DNA of 7,231 nt from Akkermansiaceae bacterium. GTDB lineage: Bacteria; Verrucomicrobiota; Verrucomicrobiia; Verrucomicrobiales; Akkermansiaceae. The first letter of the stretch is position 1. Every line of letters begins with the position of its first letter. The position numbers and the translations under genes were made by a program. The stretch spans positions 1 to 7,231 of the forward strand of contig JARFPV010000143.1 in NCBI GenBank assembly GCA_029288115.1, written 5' to 3'. This document shows, in pieces, positions 6,344 to 7,231 of this stretch. Under the pieces are notes generated by a model, which was given only the letters and a program-made list of their open reading frames with translations, was not told where the DNA came from and made no database searches.

Positions 6344-6482
6344 TAGTGGGTGATTTCCTGCTAATACTGGAGTAGCCGACTTTCCCCGCATTTCCCTTGC
6401 AATCCTCCGGTTTTCTGCTTTATTCCCGCCTCCCGCACAAGGGCATACCGGCAAGGAGCTGGTTTGAAAACCAACTAAAAAC
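6344..6482 (+). promoter_or_regulatory. rpsO leader with competing RNA pairings
   Basis: These 139 bases precede rpsO. CCCTTG (6394-6399) can pair with CAAGGG (6438-6443). Alternatively CCTTG (6395-6399) pairs with CAAGG (6452-6456), backed by CCGGT (6407-6411) with ACCGG (6447-6451). The two folds share a strand and exclude each other, and the second buries most of the AAGGAG at 6453-6458. Ribosomal protein S15 is known to repress its own mRNA in several bacteria through unrelated leader structures, so an S15-responsive element is a reasonable inference. A weak TGCTAATAC at 6359-6367 could be an extended -10, but no matching -35 was found. Confidence 0.45.
6453..6458 (+). promoter_or_regulatory. 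Displaced Shine-Dalgarno sequence of rpsO behind a hairpin
   Basis: AAGGAG is a strong ribosome-binding core but lies 24 bases before the ATG at 6483, far beyond the usual 5-10. Between them TGGTT (6460-6464) and AACCA (6469-6473) can close a hairpin with a TGAA loop. Folding it out leaves about 10 unpaired bases, a normal distance. No other Shine-Dalgarno candidate and no other in-frame Met codon is nearby. Confidence 0.45.
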
Positions 6483-6830
6483 ATGAGTACTGATACTGAA
6501 AACGCAACTGACGTTGCCACTGAAACCGCCGACGAATCCGTCGCCACCATCGTTGAAAAATCCGCTAAGGGCATTCCTGCCGCGGACATTAATCCCGCTG
6601 ATTTCCAGCTCCATGACGGAGATACAGGAAGTGCGGACTTTCAAGTTGCCCTTCTCACCAAGCGCATCAAACACCTCACCGACCACATGAGTGAGCACAA
6701 AAAAGATTTTGCCAGCCGCCGTGGCCTCCTGACCATGGTTGCCCAGCGCAGGAAGCTTCTCGATTACCTCAAGGGTGAGTCCGAGGAACGCTACCAGAAG
6801 CTGATCAAAGGCCTCGGTCTGCGTCGCTAA
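6483..6830 (+). CDS. rpsO: 30S ribosomal protein S15 with N-terminal extension
   Basis: A 115-residue ribosomal protein S15 that binds 16S rRNA at the central-domain three-way junction early in 30S assembly. The family core is unmistakable: HDGDTGS (44-50), [15 protein letters not shown] (54-68), [12 protein letters not shown] (72-83), QRRKLLDYL (88-96) and [13 protein letters not shown] to the end. The rRNA-contacting residues equivalent to His41, Asp48 and Ser51 of mature E. coli S15 are kept (His68, Asp75, Ser78), but the usual His-His before that Ser is Phe-Ala. E. coli S15 is 89 residues; aligning DTGS shows 26 extra residues here, acidic and Ala/Thr-rich, most likely disordered. No internal Met precedes the core, so the extension is real if the start is ATG. 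pnp follows, the usual neighbour. Confidence 0.97.
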   Translation: MSTDTENATDVATETADESVATIVEKSAKGIPAADINPADFQLHDGDTGSADFQVALLTKRIKHLTDHMSEHKKDFASRRGLLTMVAQRRKLLDYLKGESEERYQKLIKGLGLRR

Positions 6831-6846
6831 TGAAGAATTTTACGCA

Positions 6847-6873
6847 AGCGGTCACAGTTATTCTGTGGCCGCT
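6847..6873 (+). terminator. Strong stem-loop between rpsO and pnp
   Basis: An 11-base-pair stem, AGCGGTCACAG (6847-6857) with CTGTGGCCGCT (6863-6873), has one G-U wobble and a five-base TTATT loop. It starts 16 bases after the rpsO stop. The bases after it (CTGCTTATTA) are only moderately T-rich, so termination may be partial. In E. coli the same interval carries an attenuator and an RNase III site that lets PNPase control its own mRNA; a similar role is inferred here. Confidence 0.6.
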
Positions 6874-7050
6874 CTGCTTATTACCCCTGCCAGTTGCGCT
6901 TCTTGTCTCACGCAGTTGGCTGGGTTTTGGGAACAGCCTTTGAACCCTTTCACGGAACATCGCTTCCGTATCCCATTTCCCAATCCTGGCATTTTTGTTA
7001 GGCTTGGAGGCTTTACCCAAAGAAACGAAAAAGAAAAAACGAGACGCCTA
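6874..7050 (+). other. Non-coding spacer of the rpsO-pnp interval with small hairpins
   Basis: No convincing gene is present. Short stems can be drawn: GGCTG (6918-6922) with CAGCC (6934-6938), overlapping an alternative GGGTT (6922-6926) with AACCC (6943-6947), and ACGGAA (6952-6957) with TTCCGT (6964-6969). The end, about 7018-7045, is strikingly A-rich on the plus strand. No promoter with good spacing was identified for pnp, which could depend on read-through from rpsO or on an unrecognised promoter here. Confidence 0.4.
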
Positions 7051-7082
7051 AACCCGCCACGCAATCATTGGCAATGCGGGTT
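7051..7082 (+). promoter_or_regulatory. Stem-loop in the pnp leader
   Basis: AACCCGC (7051-7057) pairs perfectly with GCGGGTT (7076-7082) around an 18-base loop. It ends 28 bases before the pnp ATG, and the bases between are A-rich and unstructured. PNPase in Enterobacteria represses its own translation by acting on a leader stem after RNase III cleavage, so a leader hairpin here may serve regulation. A terminator is less likely because A, not T, follows. Confidence 0.4.
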
Positions 7083-7110
7083 CAAAACCAAGAAATAGAA
7101 GAAACAAGAA

Positions 7111-7231
7111 ATGAACCTAGAAATTGAAAAAATAACGATCCCCGTGGGATCAAACCCGATCACTCTTGAGACGGGTAAACTGGCCAAGTTGGCCGACGGC
7201 GCCGTTCAGGTGCAATCCGGAGAGACCGTGA
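7111..7231 (+). CDS. pnp: Polynucleotide phosphorylase, N-terminal fragment (cut by window edge)
   Basis: Only 40 codons lie inside the window. The peptide begins MNLEIEKITIPVG and continues LETGKLAKLADGAVQVQSGET, in two blocks within residues 19-39. This is the start of the first RNase PH domain of PNPase, the phosphorolytic 3'-5' exoribonuclease that joins RNA-decay complexes; the G+LAK.A.GAV....G.T pattern is typical of the family. No active-site residue is in view. Position immediately downstream of rpsO is the standard bacterial arrangement and raises confidence. The start codon has only the purine-rich AGAAGAAACAAGAA before it, not a clean Shine-Dalgarno core. Confidence 0.9.
   Translation, partial: MNLEIEKITIPVGSNPITLETGKLAKLADGAVQVQSGETV

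Noticed and set aside
6344..6380. Terminator after the coiled-coil operon
   Set aside because: No stable stem followed by T residues was found; read-through into the rpsO leader cannot be excluded.
6865..7098. Plus-strand frame of 77 codons between rpsO and pnp
   Set aside because: It starts inside the hairpin stem with GTG, has no ribosome-binding site, and its peptide shows no family or compositional sense; the region is better explained as structured leader and spacer.

Overview
The window most likely comes from a member of the Verrucomicrobiota, or possibly the wider Planctomycetota-Verrucomicrobiota group. The clues are the DUF6288-type PDZ/alpha-toroid protein, the LysR regulator with a two-residue-longer helix-turn-helix, the MAKGY-type PhnA-like protein and the short GKVY...HRDG...MP motif in two coiled-coil proteins. 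Most start codons also lack a Shine-Dalgarno sequence. This placement rests on recalled family distribution; no search was run. No insertion sequence, CRISPR array, tRNA or rRNA was seen, and the base composition looks chromosomal.

Layout. Positions 33-1254, minus strand: a three-gene operon of two small three-helix membrane proteins with a 4-base stop/start overlap, then a PhnA-like protein that has lost half of its zinc-ribbon cysteines. Positions 1255-1382: a divergent intergenic region. Positions 1383-2837, plus strand: an exported DUF6288-like protein with an N-terminal PDZ domain and a helical-toroid C-terminal part. Positions 2848-2889: a degenerate heptanucleotide repeat ending exactly at the next start codon. 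Positions 2890-3786: a LysR-type regulator. Positions 3853-3881: a credible extended -10 promoter driving a three-gene operon (3912-6343) of a coiled-coil lipoprotein and two paralogous single-pass coiled-coil proteins. Positions 6344-6482: the rpsO leader, with competing RNA pairings around a displaced Shine-Dalgarno sequence. Positions 6483-6830: rpsO, ribosomal protein S15, with an acidic N-terminal extension. Positions 6831-7110: a structured spacer with a strong hairpin. From 7111: the start of pnp, polynucleotide phosphorylase, cut by the window edge.

How the parts fit. rpsO-pnp is the classic conserved translation and RNA-decay pair, and the hairpin between them sits where other bacteria carry an attenuator or RNase III site. 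The part least explained by known biology is the 3912-6343 cassette. A Lpp-like lipoprotein and two membrane-anchored coiled-coil paralogues are all predicted on the periplasmic side and probably form an envelope structure or tether. The second paralogue carries a tyrosine-rich insert. The DUF6288-like protein and the LysR regulator lie upstream on the same strand. They may be functionally linked to the rest, but the sequence does not prove it.
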